NCBI GenBank assembly: GCA_002389055.1
Contig: DGNT01000092.1
Coordinates: 1 to 44,900 of the forward strand
Length of the DNA: 44,900 bases
Source: Alcanivorax sp. UBA4485
GTDB lineage: Bacteria > Pseudomonadota > Gammaproteobacteria > Pseudomonadales > Alcanivoracaceae
Direction of reading: 5' to 3'
Both the position numbers and the translations under genes were made by a program. Position 1 is the first letter of the stretch. Every line of letters starts with the position of its first letter. Below, piece by piece: positions 1 to 7,926 of this stretch. Under the pieces are notes generated by a model, which searched no databases, was not told the DNA's origin, and worked only from the letters and a program-made list of their open reading frames with translations.

Positions 1-25
1 GAGCCCAGCAGGCGGAGCCAAACAG

Positions 26-60
26 AAAAAGGGCCTACCCATCGGGTAGGCCCTTTTTTT
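26..60. terminator. Bidirectional Rho-independent terminator
   Basis: Perfect 10-bp arms GGGCCTACCC (31-40) and GGGTAGGCCC (44-53) enclose a 3-nt loop. Five A precede the stem and seven T follow it, so it can stop transcription from either side. On the minus strand it would end the enoyl-CoA hydratase transcript; on the plus strand it would end a gene lying before the window. Confidence 0.9.
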
Positions 61-86
61 GTTTGGCCAATGCCTGTTAAAAGTCC

Positions 87-144
87 GTAGGAGCGGGCCC
101 CGCCCGCGAAAGGGTGGCAATAGCCACCCGGCAGGATCCCAGAG
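87..144 (+). repeat. Two-hairpin REP element, copy A
   Basis: The first hairpin is GCGGGC-CCC-GCCCGC. After GAAA comes a second hairpin, GGGTGGC-AATA-GCCACCC, then the conserved tail CCGGCAGGATCCCAGAG (sharing bases with the stem). It lies directly downstream of the enoyl-CoA hydratase stop codon. Eight further copies occur in the window. Confidence 0.85.
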
Positions 145-148
145 CCCC

Positions 149-940
149 CTACCGCCCCCCAAACACCGGATTCCGCTTCTCCGCGAAGGCCGCCAGGCCC
201 TCGCGGAAATCCTCGCTCTTGGCGTACGACGCAAAGGCCCCGATCTCCGCCCTCAGACCCTGTGACACCGGCCCCCCCCGGCTCTGCCGCATCAACTGCT
301 TCATCACCACCAGGCCCCTCGGACTGCGCTGGCACAGCGTGCGCGCCAGCTCACGCACCGCATCGTAAAGCTCTGCCTGGGGCACCACCCGGTTGATCAG
401 ACCCCGCTCGCGCAGAGTCTCCGCGGGGTACAACGACCCGGAAAACAGCATCTCGCTGGCCCAGCCCGGCGACACCCGGGCCGGCAGGCGCACCGAGGAG
501 CCGCCGGCGGGAATCACACCGTACTTGGCGTGGCCATCGCCGATCCTGGCGGTATCCGCCGCGTACAGAATGTCGCAGCAGAGCAGCAGCTCCAGGCCGC
601 CCGCTACGGCAACGCCGTTGACCGCCGCGATCACCGGCATCGGCAGACTTTCCACCAGGTTGAAAACGGCCTGGGCGTACTCAAGCCGGGCCAGGAACCG
701 GTTGTACTGCTGCGCGTCGATATCGCTCTTGAATCCGGCCAGGTCGCCGCCCGCCGAGAACGCCTTGCCCTCGCCGGTGACAATCACACACCGCACCTCC
801 GGGTTGGCGGCCACCTGGCGCACCGCGTCTTCCAGCTCTTCCAGCAAAGGCATGGACAGAGCGTTCATGGTCGACGGGCTGTTCAGTACGATCCAGCAAA
901 ACGGCGCCTCGATCTCCACGCGCACCAGTGAAACCGTCAT
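149..940 (-). CDS. Enoyl-CoA hydratase/isomerase family protein
   Basis: A 263-residue crotonase-fold protein, normal length for the family, expected to act on acyl-CoA thioesters in the cytoplasm. The oxyanion-hole segment AFSAGGDLAGFK and the second conserved block NGVAVAGGLELLLCCDI are present, including the Glu used as catalytic base in hydratases. The position of the second catalytic Glu, just before the IPAGG motif, reads GHAKYG, so the reaction may be isomerase-like or otherwise altered. The ATG at 940 is chosen because GGAG lies about 7 nt upstream; the frame stays open to 1021 but the extra residues do not resemble the family. It is divergent from the regulator gene and probably belongs to the same degradation route as the acyl-CoA ligase at 6005-7735. 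The exact substrate cannot be read from sequence. Confidence 0.85.
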   Translation of the reverse strand: MTVSLVRVEIEAPFCWIVLNSPSTMNALSMPLLEELEDAVRQVAANPEVRCVIVTGEGKAFSAGGDLAGFKSDIDAQQYNRFLARLEYAQAVFNLVESLPMPVIAAVNGVAVAGGLELLLCCDILYAADTARIGDGHAKYGVIPAGGSSVRLPARVSPGWASEMLFSGSLYPAETLRERGLINRVVPQAELYDAVRELARTLCQRSPRGLVVMKQLMRQSRGGPVSQGLRAEIGAFASYAKSEDFREGLAAFAEKRNPVFGGR

Positions 941-951
941 TCTCGTCTCCG

Positions 952-959
952 TTGTTATC
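952..959 (-). promoter_or_regulatory. A-rich leader motif before the hydratase gene
   Basis: On the minus strand GATAACAA lies 11 nt before the ATG and runs on into CGGAGA. Near-identical leaders precede the acyl-CoA ligase (AATAACAA, 7746-7753) and dctP (GATAACAA, 5993-6000). The ligase version matches the AANAANAA pattern that Hfq/Crc bind during catabolite repression in pseudomonads; use of that mechanism here is inferred. Confidence 0.35.
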
Positions 960-1001
960 TGATTACCGATGCCGCCATTAGGCGGGATGGCACCGCCCGG
1001 A

Positions 1002-1013
1002 ACAATGTCACAA
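1002..1013. promoter_or_regulatory. Candidate operator ACAATGTCACAA between hydratase and regulator
   Basis: A 12-bp motif in the divergent intergenic region. It recurs with one base changed (ACAATGTGACAA) at 7791-7802 upstream of the acyl-CoA ligase/TRAP operon. Both copies are preceded by CCGCCC-rich sequence. A shared binding site for the adjacent PucR-type regulator is the simplest reading. Confidence 0.4.
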
Positions 1014-1080
1014 GCCCCCACGATAGCGCCTCATCGCTGTGATAGACTCACACCACATTCGATCACGCGGGGCCCCGCCC

Positions 1081-3024
1081 ATGGATCAACGCACAGCCCA
1101 GGCCGCGGGGGACAGCGGCGCGTTTTACCGGCGCATCATCGCCGAGCTCGAGCAGGGCCAGAGCGCCGCCGGCCTCTCCCACCTGGTGAGCGAGGTGGAC
1201 GCCCTGGCCGTGGGCGCCGAGGAAAAGAAAGCCCTGCTCGCCAGCCTCAACCAGTCGATTGATCTGGCCCGCCGCATTGAACAGTACCGGCTCAATGAAC
1301 GGGCCCTGCGGGCGGTGTCGGAGAGCGCCAAATCGCTCACCGAGCTCAAGGACCTGGACGCGGTGCTCAACGGCATCGTGATGCGCGGCCGGGAACTGCT
1401 GGGCAGCGATCTCGCCTGGCTGGCCATGCAGCAGGACGACGTGGTGCGGCTGGTGGCCATCGACGGCGGCCACACCGAATACATCAAGCACATGGGGGTC
1501 AGGGGCAACGCCGGCATCGCCGGCTACGTCAGTCATTCCAAGTCCACCTTCACCACCCAGGACTACCTCAACGACCCGCACTTCAATCATGACGCCGAGG
1601 TGGACCGGGCGATTCGCGCGGAGGGTCTGGTCTCGGTGGTGGCCGCGCCGATCCTGTCCGGCGAACAGGTGATCGGTATCCTGATCGTCGCCGACCGCTA
1701 CAAGCGCGTGCACCAGCCCTGGGAGGTGTCGATTCTGGTGGCGCTGTCCGCCCACGCCTCGGTGGCCATCGGCAACGCCCGCTTTTTCCAGCAGAAGCAG
1801 AGAGCCATTCAGGACACCGAGGGGGCCAACCGCGACCTCAAGGACAAAATCGACGTCCTCGAATTCGCCGCCGACGCCCACGAAAAACTCACCGCCCTGC
1901 TCGCTCGGGGCAGCAGCCAGCAGCAGATGGTGGCGCTGGTCACCGAGCTGCTGGACGGGCCGGCGGCGTTTCTCGACCCTTCCGGCCAGGTGCTCCGCGC
2001 CACCGCCCGCGCCCAGGACGCGACCCCCTTCGCCCGGCCGATATCCGCGCCGGTGCTCACGGCGGTGGAAGACAGCCGCTACCGGGGCAAGTCCGTGCGT
2101 GTGGAACAGCAAGCGGCCGATCCGCTCTACGTGATGGCGGTTTCCAGCGGCGACGACCATATCGGTTCATTGCTGGTGGCCACCCGGGAGACGCTTTCCG
2201 AAGACCGCATCCGCATCTTCGAGCACTGTTCGGCGGCCATCGCGGTGCTGGCGCTGCTGGATGAAAAGAAGGCCGCGTCCAGTCTGCGCGACATCCAGGA
2301 AACCGTGGAAGCACTGCTGGAAGCGTCGGAACTGGAAAGCGGCTCCGCCCAGGCCGGTGCGCTCAAGCTAGGCCTGGATGTGTCCCGGCCACTGGTGTGC
2401 CTGCTGATCACGGTGGACAAATCCAAGCTCCACTATGTCACCAAGCGGCTGATGGCCGGCCTGCGGCCATTCAAAAAGCTGGCCGCCCAGGTGGACGACG
2501 GCATTGTGCTGCTGGTGGACAGTGACGACCCGGAGAGAGTGCGCAAAGCGCTGGAAAAACTGATCTTTCGGGATCTGGGGCTGCCGGCACTGATCTGCCT
2601 GTCACCCGCCATCGACGACGTGACGGCGCTGCCCGGCCATTACCACCAATCCCGGCAGGCGATGCGGGTGGCGCGCAAACTGGGCCGTCACACCGGCAGC
2701 ATTCAAGAGCAGGCGTACTACCTGTACGACACGGTGTTCGCCCACCGGGATGCCGCCGACATCCAGCGCTTCCTGGACGCCACCATCGGCGCTCTGATCG
2801 ACCACGATGCCGAGCGCAACGCCAGCCTGTGCACCACCCTGCGGGTGTTCCTGGACCTGCACCAGAACGCGCGCGCCACCGCCAAGGCGCTCAACGTGCA
2901 CGTCAACACGGTACACAACCGGCTGGAGACCATCGGCGAACGGATCGGCGACTGGCAGAACAGCAACCGGTCCCTGGAACTGCACCTGGCCCTGCGGCTG
3001 CAGGCGTTACGGGCGGCGCCCTGA
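1081..3024 (+). CDS. GAF-domain PucR/CdaR-family transcriptional regulator
   Basis: A 647-residue cytoplasmic regulator. Residues about 60-220 form a GAF-type sensor domain (segment with VRGNAGIAGYVSHSK and VVAAPILSGEQVIGILIVAD). A middle region from about 250 to 420 resembles a second, weaker sensor module. The C-terminus is the PucR-type helix-turn-helix, with FLDLHQNARATAKALNVHVN and TVHNRLETIGERIG. Such proteins usually activate catabolic genes in response to a small aromatic or acyl ligand. It is divergent from the hydratase gene and convergent with dctM, so it probably controls both flanking transcripts. The ATG at 1081 is preferred because family-like sequence begins there, though no strong ribosome site is visible; an in-frame GTG at 1039 would add 14 residues. 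Confidence 0.85.
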   Translation: MDQRTAQAAGDSGAFYRRIIAELEQGQSAAGLSHLVSEVDALAVGAEEKKALLASLNQSIDLARRIEQYRLNERALRAVSESAKSLTELKDLDAVLNGIVMRGRELLGSDLAWLAMQQDDVVRLVAIDGGHTEYIKHMGVRGNAGIAGYVSHSKSTFTTQDYLNDPHFNHDAEVDRAIRAEGLVSVVAAPILSGEQVIGILIVADRYKRVHQPWEVSILVALSAHASVAIGNARFFQQKQRAIQDTEGANRDLKDKIDVLEFAADAHEKLTALLARGSSQQQMVALVTELLDGPAAFLDPSGQVLRATARAQDATPFARPISAPVLTAVEDSRYRGKSVRVEQQAADPLYVMAVSSGDDHIGSLLVATRETLSEDRIRIFEHCSAAIAVLALLDEKKAASSLRDIQETVEALLEASELESGSAQAGALKLGLDVSRPLVCLLITVDKSKLHYVTKRLMAGLRPFKKLAAQVDDGIVLLVDSDDPERVRKALEKLIFRDLGLPALICLSPAIDDVTALPGHYHQSRQAMRVARKLGRHTGSIQEQAYYLYDTVFAHRDAADIQRFLDATIGALIDHDAERNASLCTTLRVFLDLHQNARATAKALNVHVNTVHNRLETIGERIGDWQNSNRSLELHLALRLQALRAAP

Positions 3025-3035
3025 ACCCGGCGGGC

Positions 3036-4346
3036 TCAGGACAACACCCCGGGCAGCCACAGCGCCAGCGACGGAATCAGCGCGATCAGCGTCAGGCCGA
3101 ACAGGATCACCAGCACATAGGGCACCACCGACTGGTAGATGTCGCCCATGGTCACGCCGTCCGGCGCCGCCCCTTTCAGGTAGAACAGATTGAACCCGAA
3201 CGGCGGCGTCATATAGCCCACCTCCATCATGATGATGAACAGAATCCCGAACCACACCGGATCGAACCCGAAGTGATTCACGATCGGCATGAACACCGGC
3301 AAGGTGATCAGCATAATGCCGATGGGATCCAGGAACATACCCATCAGGAACACAATGCCGAGCATCACCACCAGCGCCCCCAAGGCGCCGCCGGGAATGT
3401 GCATCACCAGCCCTTCGATCAGTTCCTGGGCGCCCATGGCGCTGTAGGCGGTGGAAAACACATGGGCGCCGATGAATATCCACATGATCATGGCGCTGAT
3501 GCCGAGGGTACGGACCACCGCCTCATGCAGCATGCTGAAGCGGAAAGTGCCGTGCACCACCGCGGAGATCAGCGCGCCGAGCACGCCGATGGCCGCCGCC
3601 TCGGTGGGCGTGGCGATGCCGCTGAGAATCGAACCCAGCACCATGGCGACGATCATCACCGGCAGAATCACCGCCTTCACCGAGGCGAATTTCTCCGGCC
3701 AGCTGGCCCGTTCGGACTTGGCCAGGGCCGGCCCCAGCTCCGGCTGGATAAAGCAGCGCACCGCGATATACAGCCCCACCAGCACCGCCAACAACACACC
3801 GGGCACAATACCGGCGGCGAACAGATCGCCCACCGAAACGCCGGTGTTCATGGAATAGATGATCATCACCACACTGGGCGGAATCAGAATGCCCAGGCCA
3901 CCACCGGCGTTAATACAACCCAGCGCCATCTTCTTGTCGTAGCCGCGCTCGATCATCGCCGGCAGCGCCACCGTGGCCATCGCCACCACCGCCGCGCCGC
4001 TGATGCCCACCATGGCGGCGAACACGGTGCAGATGATCACCGTGCCGATGGCCAGGCCGCCGCGCAGGCCGCCCATCCACAGGTGCATCATCCGGTACAA
4101 CGCCTGGGCCAGCCCGGTGCGTTCCAGTATCAACGCCATCAATACGAACAGCGGCACTGAAATCAGCGTGAAGCTGTTCATGGTGCTCCAGACCCGGCTG
4201 GACACCATGTAGAAGCCGTCCACGCCCCAGGTGAAGTACAGGAAAATCGCCGACACGCCGCCGAGCACGAACGCCAGCGGCACACCCAGAAAAACGAACA
4301 GCAACAGCGAGCCGAAGAACAGCGCGGTCAATATTTCCGGGCTCAT
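3036..4346 (-). CDS. dctM: TRAP transporter large permease subunit DctM
   Basis: A 436-residue inner-membrane protein, the expected size for DctM, with about a dozen hydrophobic segments beginning at LTALFFGSLLLFVFLG. It forms the ion-coupled channel of a tripartite TRAP importer with DctQ and the DctP binding protein. The ATG at 4346 overlaps the dctQ stop (ATGA) and has a strong GGAGGGGG ribosome site; upstream in-frame sequence is low-complexity Gly/Arg and is not counted. Its stop and that of the convergent regulator fall in one short palindrome at 3021-3039 (CTGAACCCGGCGGGCTCAG), which may help end both transcripts. Confidence 0.93.
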   Translation of the reverse strand: MSPEILTALFFGSLLLFVFLGVPLAFVLGGVSAIFLYFTWGVDGFYMVSSRVWSTMNSFTLISVPLFVLMALILERTGLAQALYRMMHLWMGGLRGGLAIGTVIICTVFAAMVGISGAAVVAMATVALPAMIERGYDKKMALGCINAGGGLGILIPPSVVMIIYSMNTGVSVGDLFAAGIVPGVLLAVLVGLYIAVRCFIQPELGPALAKSERASWPEKFASVKAVILPVMIVAMVLGSILSGIATPTEAAAIGVLGALISAVVHGTFRFSMLHEAVVRTLGISAMIMWIFIGAHVFSTAYSAMGAQELIEGLVMHIPGGALGALVVMLGIVFLMGMFLDPIGIMLITLPVFMPIVNHFGFDPVWFGILFIIMMEVGYMTPPFGFNLFYLKGAAPDGVTMGDIYQSVVPYVLVILFGLTLIALIPSLALWLPGVLS

Positions 4347-4882
4347 GCGTCCCCCTCCCCGCTTCGGTCCGCCGCCGGCTCCGCGCCGACCAGAACCGGC
4401 AGTTGGTCGAGAATGCCGGCGACCCCCTGCAGCAGAATCAAGGCGGCGCCGACCGGAATGGTCAGCTTCAACGGCCACACCGGCGGGTTCCAGGCCGAGC
4501 TGGAGGTCTCCAGCATGTCGATGGAATTGGACGCCATGGTCCAGCCTTCCATCAGCAGCACGCTGATAAAGGCGAAGAAAAGAAACGACGTAAGAATATG
4601 GGTCAGCGCCTGAGCGCGCGGCGTCAACCGGTTATAAAAAAGATCCACGTTGACGTGGCCTTTGTTGGCCAGCAGGTAACCGCCGGACAACATCACATAG
4701 GCACCGAACATCAGCTGGGTGAATTCCGTGGCCCAGGTGGTGGGCGCCGAGAACAGATAGCGCGCGGTGATCTCGTAGAGCAGAATCACGAACATCAGCA
4801 ACACCAGATAGCCGATCAGCCAGACACCCAGGCGGTCGTTCAGCCGTGTGATAAAAACGGAAAAATGCTTGAGCAGCGTCAC
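4343..4882 (-). CDS. dctQ: TRAP transporter small permease subunit DctQ
   Basis: A 179-residue protein with four predicted membrane spans, the usual DctQ layout, including a first span after RLGVWLIGYLVLLMFVILLY and the conserved WATEFTQLMFGAYVMLSGGY region. The start is GTG at 4882, with GGAGG a few bases upstream; an ATG two bases earlier is out of frame and is followed at once by a stop. It overlaps dctM by four bases, so the two are translationally coupled. A hairpin with a T tract lies just upstream, between dctP and dctQ. Confidence 0.9.
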   Translation of the reverse strand: MTLLKHFSVFITRLNDRLGVWLIGYLVLLMFVILLYEITARYLFSAPTTWATEFTQLMFGAYVMLSGGYLLANKGHVNVDLFYNRLTPRAQALTHILTSFLFFAFISVLLMEGWTMASNSIDMLETSSSAWNPPVWPLKLTIPVGAALILLQGVAGILDQLPVLVGAEPAADRSGEGDA

Positions 4883-4891
4883 ATCGCCTCC

Positions 4892-4918
4892 AAGAAAAAG
4901 GCCGGCCGTGGCCGGCCT
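4892..4918 (-). terminator. Attenuator-like hairpin between dctP and dctQ
   Basis: Nine-bp arms AGGCCGGCC (4899-4907) and GGCCGGCCT (4910-4918) lie directly after the dctP stop codon. On the minus strand the hairpin is followed by TTTTTCTT and then the dctQ ribosome site. As a partial terminator it would give more binding protein than permease, the usual need of TRAP systems; that role is inferred. Confidence 0.6.
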
Positions 4919-4926
4919 CCGGTTGA

Positions 4927-5973
4927 TCAGTCAATGCGACCGAGCGATCTGAGGAACTGGTCCAGACGCTTCACCGCTTCGGCGGCGTTGTCGCTTTTCT
5001 TGGCTTCTTCCTTGCGGATCTTCTCACCCACCGCCCACATGCGGTCCTGAACTTCCTGGGGCAGCTCGATCACTTCCACGCCCTGGGTTTCTTTAAGCTT
5101 CTTGAGCATTACGGTTTCCTGGTACAGGTACTCGTTGGTGCGGTCCAGGAAGTGCTCGTTGAGAGTCTCGACGACGATGTTGCGGATGTCTTCCGGCAGC
5201 GCGTTCAGCGCTTTCTGGTTAATGATGAAGGCTTCCACGCCACCGATGCCCAGCGCCGGACGGACGTGATACTTGGCCACTTCATAGAGGCTCAACGCGT
5301 TGGCTTCCTGGGCCGCGCCCCAATGGGCGCCGTCAACAACGCCGGTGGACAGGGCCTGGTAGATTTCCGGGCCCGGCACATAGGTGGCCGCCGCGCCCAC
5401 TTCGGACACAAAGCTCTGCAGCAGACCGGCGGAGCGGATCTTCAGGCTGTCGAAATCATCCATCGATTCAATGCGCTTCTTCACCACCATCTCGGTGGGG
5501 TACAGCTTGTCGGTGAAGTACTGGATGCCGTGTTCCGCGGCTTCCTCGCGAATCAGCGACTCGAAGCCCAGATGGGTCCAGAAATACTGCGCTTCCCAGA
5601 CGTTCTGGAACGCGCCGGGAACCGAGAACGCCAGGCCGGCGGTGGGAATGTAGCTCATCAGATAAGCCGGCGAGGTGTAACCGATTTCAATCACGCCGCG
5701 CTTCACCGCCGGGAAAATCTCGGTGGCGCCAAACAGCGACCCGGCCGCGTGCAACTTGATGTTCAGGCGGCCGTCGGTGCGCTCGTAGAGCTTTTCCTTC
5801 ACCGCCACCACGCTGTCCTGCCAGGAGCCGCTGCCGGTGGGCAGGTGCGCCTGCAGGGTCCATTCGATCACCTCTTTGTCGGCGTCCTCGGCGAGTACCG
5901 CCGCCGGTGCGGCGAGCGCCACCGCGGCCAGGGTGGAACGCAATAGCTTGAGTACGTTGTTGTGTAATTTCAT
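4927..5973 (-). CDS. dctP: TRAP transporter periplasmic substrate-binding protein DctP
   Basis: A 348-residue exported protein. Residues 1-28 form a signal peptide ending at AAVLAE. The mature protein has the DctP fold markers, including LKIRSAG with the conserved arginine that clamps the substrate carboxylate and the YQALSTGVVDGAHWG block. The style of that block resembles TakP-type proteins, which bind 2-oxo or other monocarboxylates rather than C4-dicarboxylates. Together with the acyl-CoA ligase 31 bp upstream, this suggests the imported acid is activated to its CoA thioester on arrival. The ATG at 5973 is preceded by TGGAGC and by the A-rich leader shared with the ligase and hydratase genes. 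Confidence 0.92.
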   Translation of the reverse strand: MKLHNNVLKLLRSTLAAVALAAPAAVLAEDADKEVIEWTLQAHLPTGSGSWQDSVVAVKEKLYERTDGRLNIKLHAAGSLFGATEIFPAVKRGVIEIGYTSPAYLMSYIPTAGLAFSVPGAFQNVWEAQYFWTHLGFESLIREEAAEHGIQYFTDKLYPTEMVVKKRIESMDDFDSLKIRSAGLLQSFVSEVGAAATYVPGPEIYQALSTGVVDGAHWGAAQEANALSLYEVAKYHVRPALGIGGVEAFIINQKALNALPEDIRNIVVETLNEHFLDRTNEYLYQETVMLKKLKETQGVEVIELPQEVQDRMWAVGEKIRKEEAKKSDNAAEAVKRLDQFLRSLGRID

Positions 5974-5992
5974 GGTTATAGCTCCAGTTCTT

Positions 5993-6000
5993 TTGTTATC
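5993..6000 (-). promoter_or_regulatory. A-rich leader motif before dctP
   Basis: GATAACAA followed by AAGAA, 19 nt before the dctP ATG. It is one of three related leaders in this module (see 952-959 and 7746-7753). A target for Hfq/Crc-type translational repression is possible but unproven. Confidence 0.3.
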
Positions 6001-6004
6001 GGAT

Positions 6005-7735
6005 TCAACGGTTGGACGGTTCCGCCGCCAGGCGCTGTTGATGCTCGGCGGCGAGCTCCCTCAACTTCGGTTTGAAAATCTTGCCGACGCCGGTCACCGG
6101 TATTTCGTCCAGAACGAACACGTGTTTCGGCTTCGCCGGCGGCTCATGAACATGGTCTTTCATGTATTGGTGGAACGACGCCAGATCGAAGTGCTCCGGG
6201 TCGCTCACGGCCAGGAAGATCACCGGCACTTCGCCGGCGTAGTCATCCGGCATACCCACCGCCGCGCTCACCAGCACGTCCGGATGGGCGTTGGCCACCT
6301 CTTCGATGGCCAGCGGATCGATATTATGGCCACTGCGGATAATCAGATCCTTTTCCCGGCCGGTGAGATGCAGATACTGGTTGTCGTCCAGGTACCCCAC
6401 GTCGCCGGTGATCAGAAAGCCGTCGTCGGTGAAGGCCTCCCGGGTGTGCGCCGGATCCAGATAGCCCGCCACCACCTGGGCGCCCTTGACCAGCACCGAA
6501 CCGATCTCGCCGGGCGGGCAATCAACGCCGCCGTTTTCCTGACCCAGCGGGCGCACTTTCAACTCGCTGAACGGCCCGCGCAGACCGACACTGCCGCGCA
6601 CATGGGCGCCGTGCAGCGGCGTGGCGGCGATCGCCGCCACCGTCTCGGTCATGCCGTACTGCTCCAGCAACGGCACGCCGGCGCATTGCTCGAAACGGCG
6701 GGCGTCGGAACGGGTCAGCGAGGCGCCGCCGGTGAGCACGAAACGCAACGTGGACAGGTCCCGTCCGGCCACCGGCACATCCGCGATGGCACCGATGGTG
6801 GTCGGCACACCGCCCATCACCGTGGCGCAGTAATGCTCCACCAGCGCCCAGATATTTTTCACGATGCCCGGGTTACGGAAGCCGTCCGGCGACAGCATTA
6901 CCAGATGACCGGCCGCCGCCAGCACGCTCAGGCCCACCGTTGAAGTGCCGCCCACATGGAACAGCGGAAAGCCGTTCAGCCCCACGTCGGTCTCGGACAG
7001 ATCAAACGCCTGGCTCAGGCACCAGGCGGCGTGAATCTGATTGCGGTGAGTCTGCGGCACCAGCTTCGGCACGCCAGTGGTGCCGCCGGTATGAAACAGC
7101 GCCGCCTGATCGTCCGGGCCCGGCAGGGTCACCCGCAGGGTGTCGCCGTTGACCCGCTGCCATTCCTCCGCGAAGGAACGGTACACCGACGAGTCCAGCG
7201 TCGCCGGCACCTCACCGATCACCAGCACGGTACGCAGCGACGGCGTCGCGGCGACCACCGCCTGTACTTTTTTCCATATCTCGGTGTCCAGATCCGGGCC
7301 GGAACACACCAGGATCTCCGCCTTCTCGGCGTTCAGCAGCGTGGCGATCACATCGGCGCTGAGCAGGTAATTGAGGCAGTTGGCAACGCCCGCCACCTCC
7401 GCGCCCCAGATCAGCGCAGGGATCTCAGGATGGGTGCGGGAAAGAAGGGAAATCACGGTGCCGCGTTCAGCGCCCAGGCGCGAAAACAGGTTCGCCGCCC
7501 GGGTCACGTCCGCCAGCAACTGCGTATGGGTACGGGTGACCACCGGCTCGCCAGGATCCGCCGAAGGCAACACCGTCAAGGCCGGGCGATCGCCGTGCAG
7601 GGCCGCGTTCGCCGCCAGCACCTCATAGAGGTTCCGTGACGGAATCAGCGTCTCATAGACCTGCTGTTCCAGGGCTTCGATGTCCTGAATGGTACGAAGG
7701 GTGGTGATGGATCGTGTGGTCTTAGGCGTGGTCAT
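6005..7735 (-). CDS. AMP-forming acyl-CoA synthetase
   Basis: A 576-residue adenylate-forming enzyme that activates a carboxylic acid to acyl-AMP and then acyl-CoA. The nucleotide-binding loop HTGGTTGVPK, the YGMTET motif, the GDVGYLDDN segment, the hinge LTGREKDLIIRSG and the C-terminal catalytic lysine motif PVTGVGKIFKP are all intact, so it should be active. It heads a minus-strand operon with dctP-dctQ-dctM, so the acid brought in by the TRAP transporter is its likely substrate. Upstream lie the ACAATGTGACAA motif and an A-rich leader 10 nt before the ATG. The substrate is not fixed by sequence; it could be an aromatic, alicyclic or medium-chain acid. Confidence 0.9.
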   Translation of the reverse strand: MTTPKTTRSITTLRTIQDIEALEQQVYETLIPSRNLYEVLAANAALHGDRPALTVLPSADPGEPVVTRTHTQLLADVTRAANLFSRLGAERGTVISLLSRTHPEIPALIWGAEVAGVANCLNYLLSADVIATLLNAEKAEILVCSGPDLDTEIWKKVQAVVAATPSLRTVLVIGEVPATLDSSVYRSFAEEWQRVNGDTLRVTLPGPDDQAALFHTGGTTGVPKLVPQTHRNQIHAAWCLSQAFDLSETDVGLNGFPLFHVGGTSTVGLSVLAAAGHLVMLSPDGFRNPGIVKNIWALVEHYCATVMGGVPTTIGAIADVPVAGRDLSTLRFVLTGGASLTRSDARRFEQCAGVPLLEQYGMTETVAAIAATPLHGAHVRGSVGLRGPFSELKVRPLGQENGGVDCPPGEIGSVLVKGAQVVAGYLDPAHTREAFTDDGFLITGDVGYLDDNQYLHLTGREKDLIIRSGHNIDPLAIEEVANAHPDVLVSAAVGMPDDYAGEVPVIFLAVSDPEHFDLASFHQYMKDHVHEPPAKPKHVFVLDEIPVTGVGKIFKPKLRELAAEHQQRLAAEPSNR

Positions 7736-7745
7736 GGCTCTGCCG

Positions 7746-7753
7746 TTGTTATT
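7746..7753 (-). promoter_or_regulatory. A-rich leader motif before acyl-CoA synthetase
   Basis: AATAACAA, an exact AANAANAA match, lies 10 nt before the ATG, next to the ribosome-binding region. Related sequences precede the hydratase and dctP genes. Confidence 0.4.
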
Positions 7754-7790
7754 CGGATCAAAGCCAGTTTGAGATTACCTCCGCCCCGCC

Positions 7791-7802
7791 ACAATGTGAC
7801 AA
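7791..7802. promoter_or_regulatory. Candidate operator ACAATGTGACAA upstream of ligase/TRAP operon
   Basis: Second copy of the motif at 1002-1013, with one base different and the core palindrome CACAATGTG at 7790-7798. It lies about 55 bp upstream of the ligase start codon, a suitable place for an activator or repressor of the operon. The following 40 bp to 7850 are AT-rich. Confidence 0.45.
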
Positions 7803-7851
7803 AACCACAACTTAATTATTAATTTCTGTTGATCCCTCACACAGCAAAGCG

Positions 7852-7910
7852 CTCTGGGATCCTGCCGGGTGGCTGGCGCCACCCTTTCGCGGGCATGGCC
7901 CGCTCCCACA
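7852..7910 (-). repeat. Two-hairpin REP element, copy B
   Basis: Read on the minus strand: first hairpin GCGGGC-CAT-GCCCGC, second hairpin GGGTGGC-GCCA-GCCACCC, tail GGCAGGATCCCAGAG. It lies just past the galE stop. A half element, GCCCGCTCGCACGA, follows at 7912-7925 on the plus strand. Confidence 0.85.
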
Positions 7911-7926
7911 AGCCCGCTCGCACGAG

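Noticed and set aside
2829..4160. 443-codon His/Gln-rich plus-strand open frame
   Set aside because: It overlaps the regulator end and is antisense to dctM; composition and lack of a start signal indicate a shadow.
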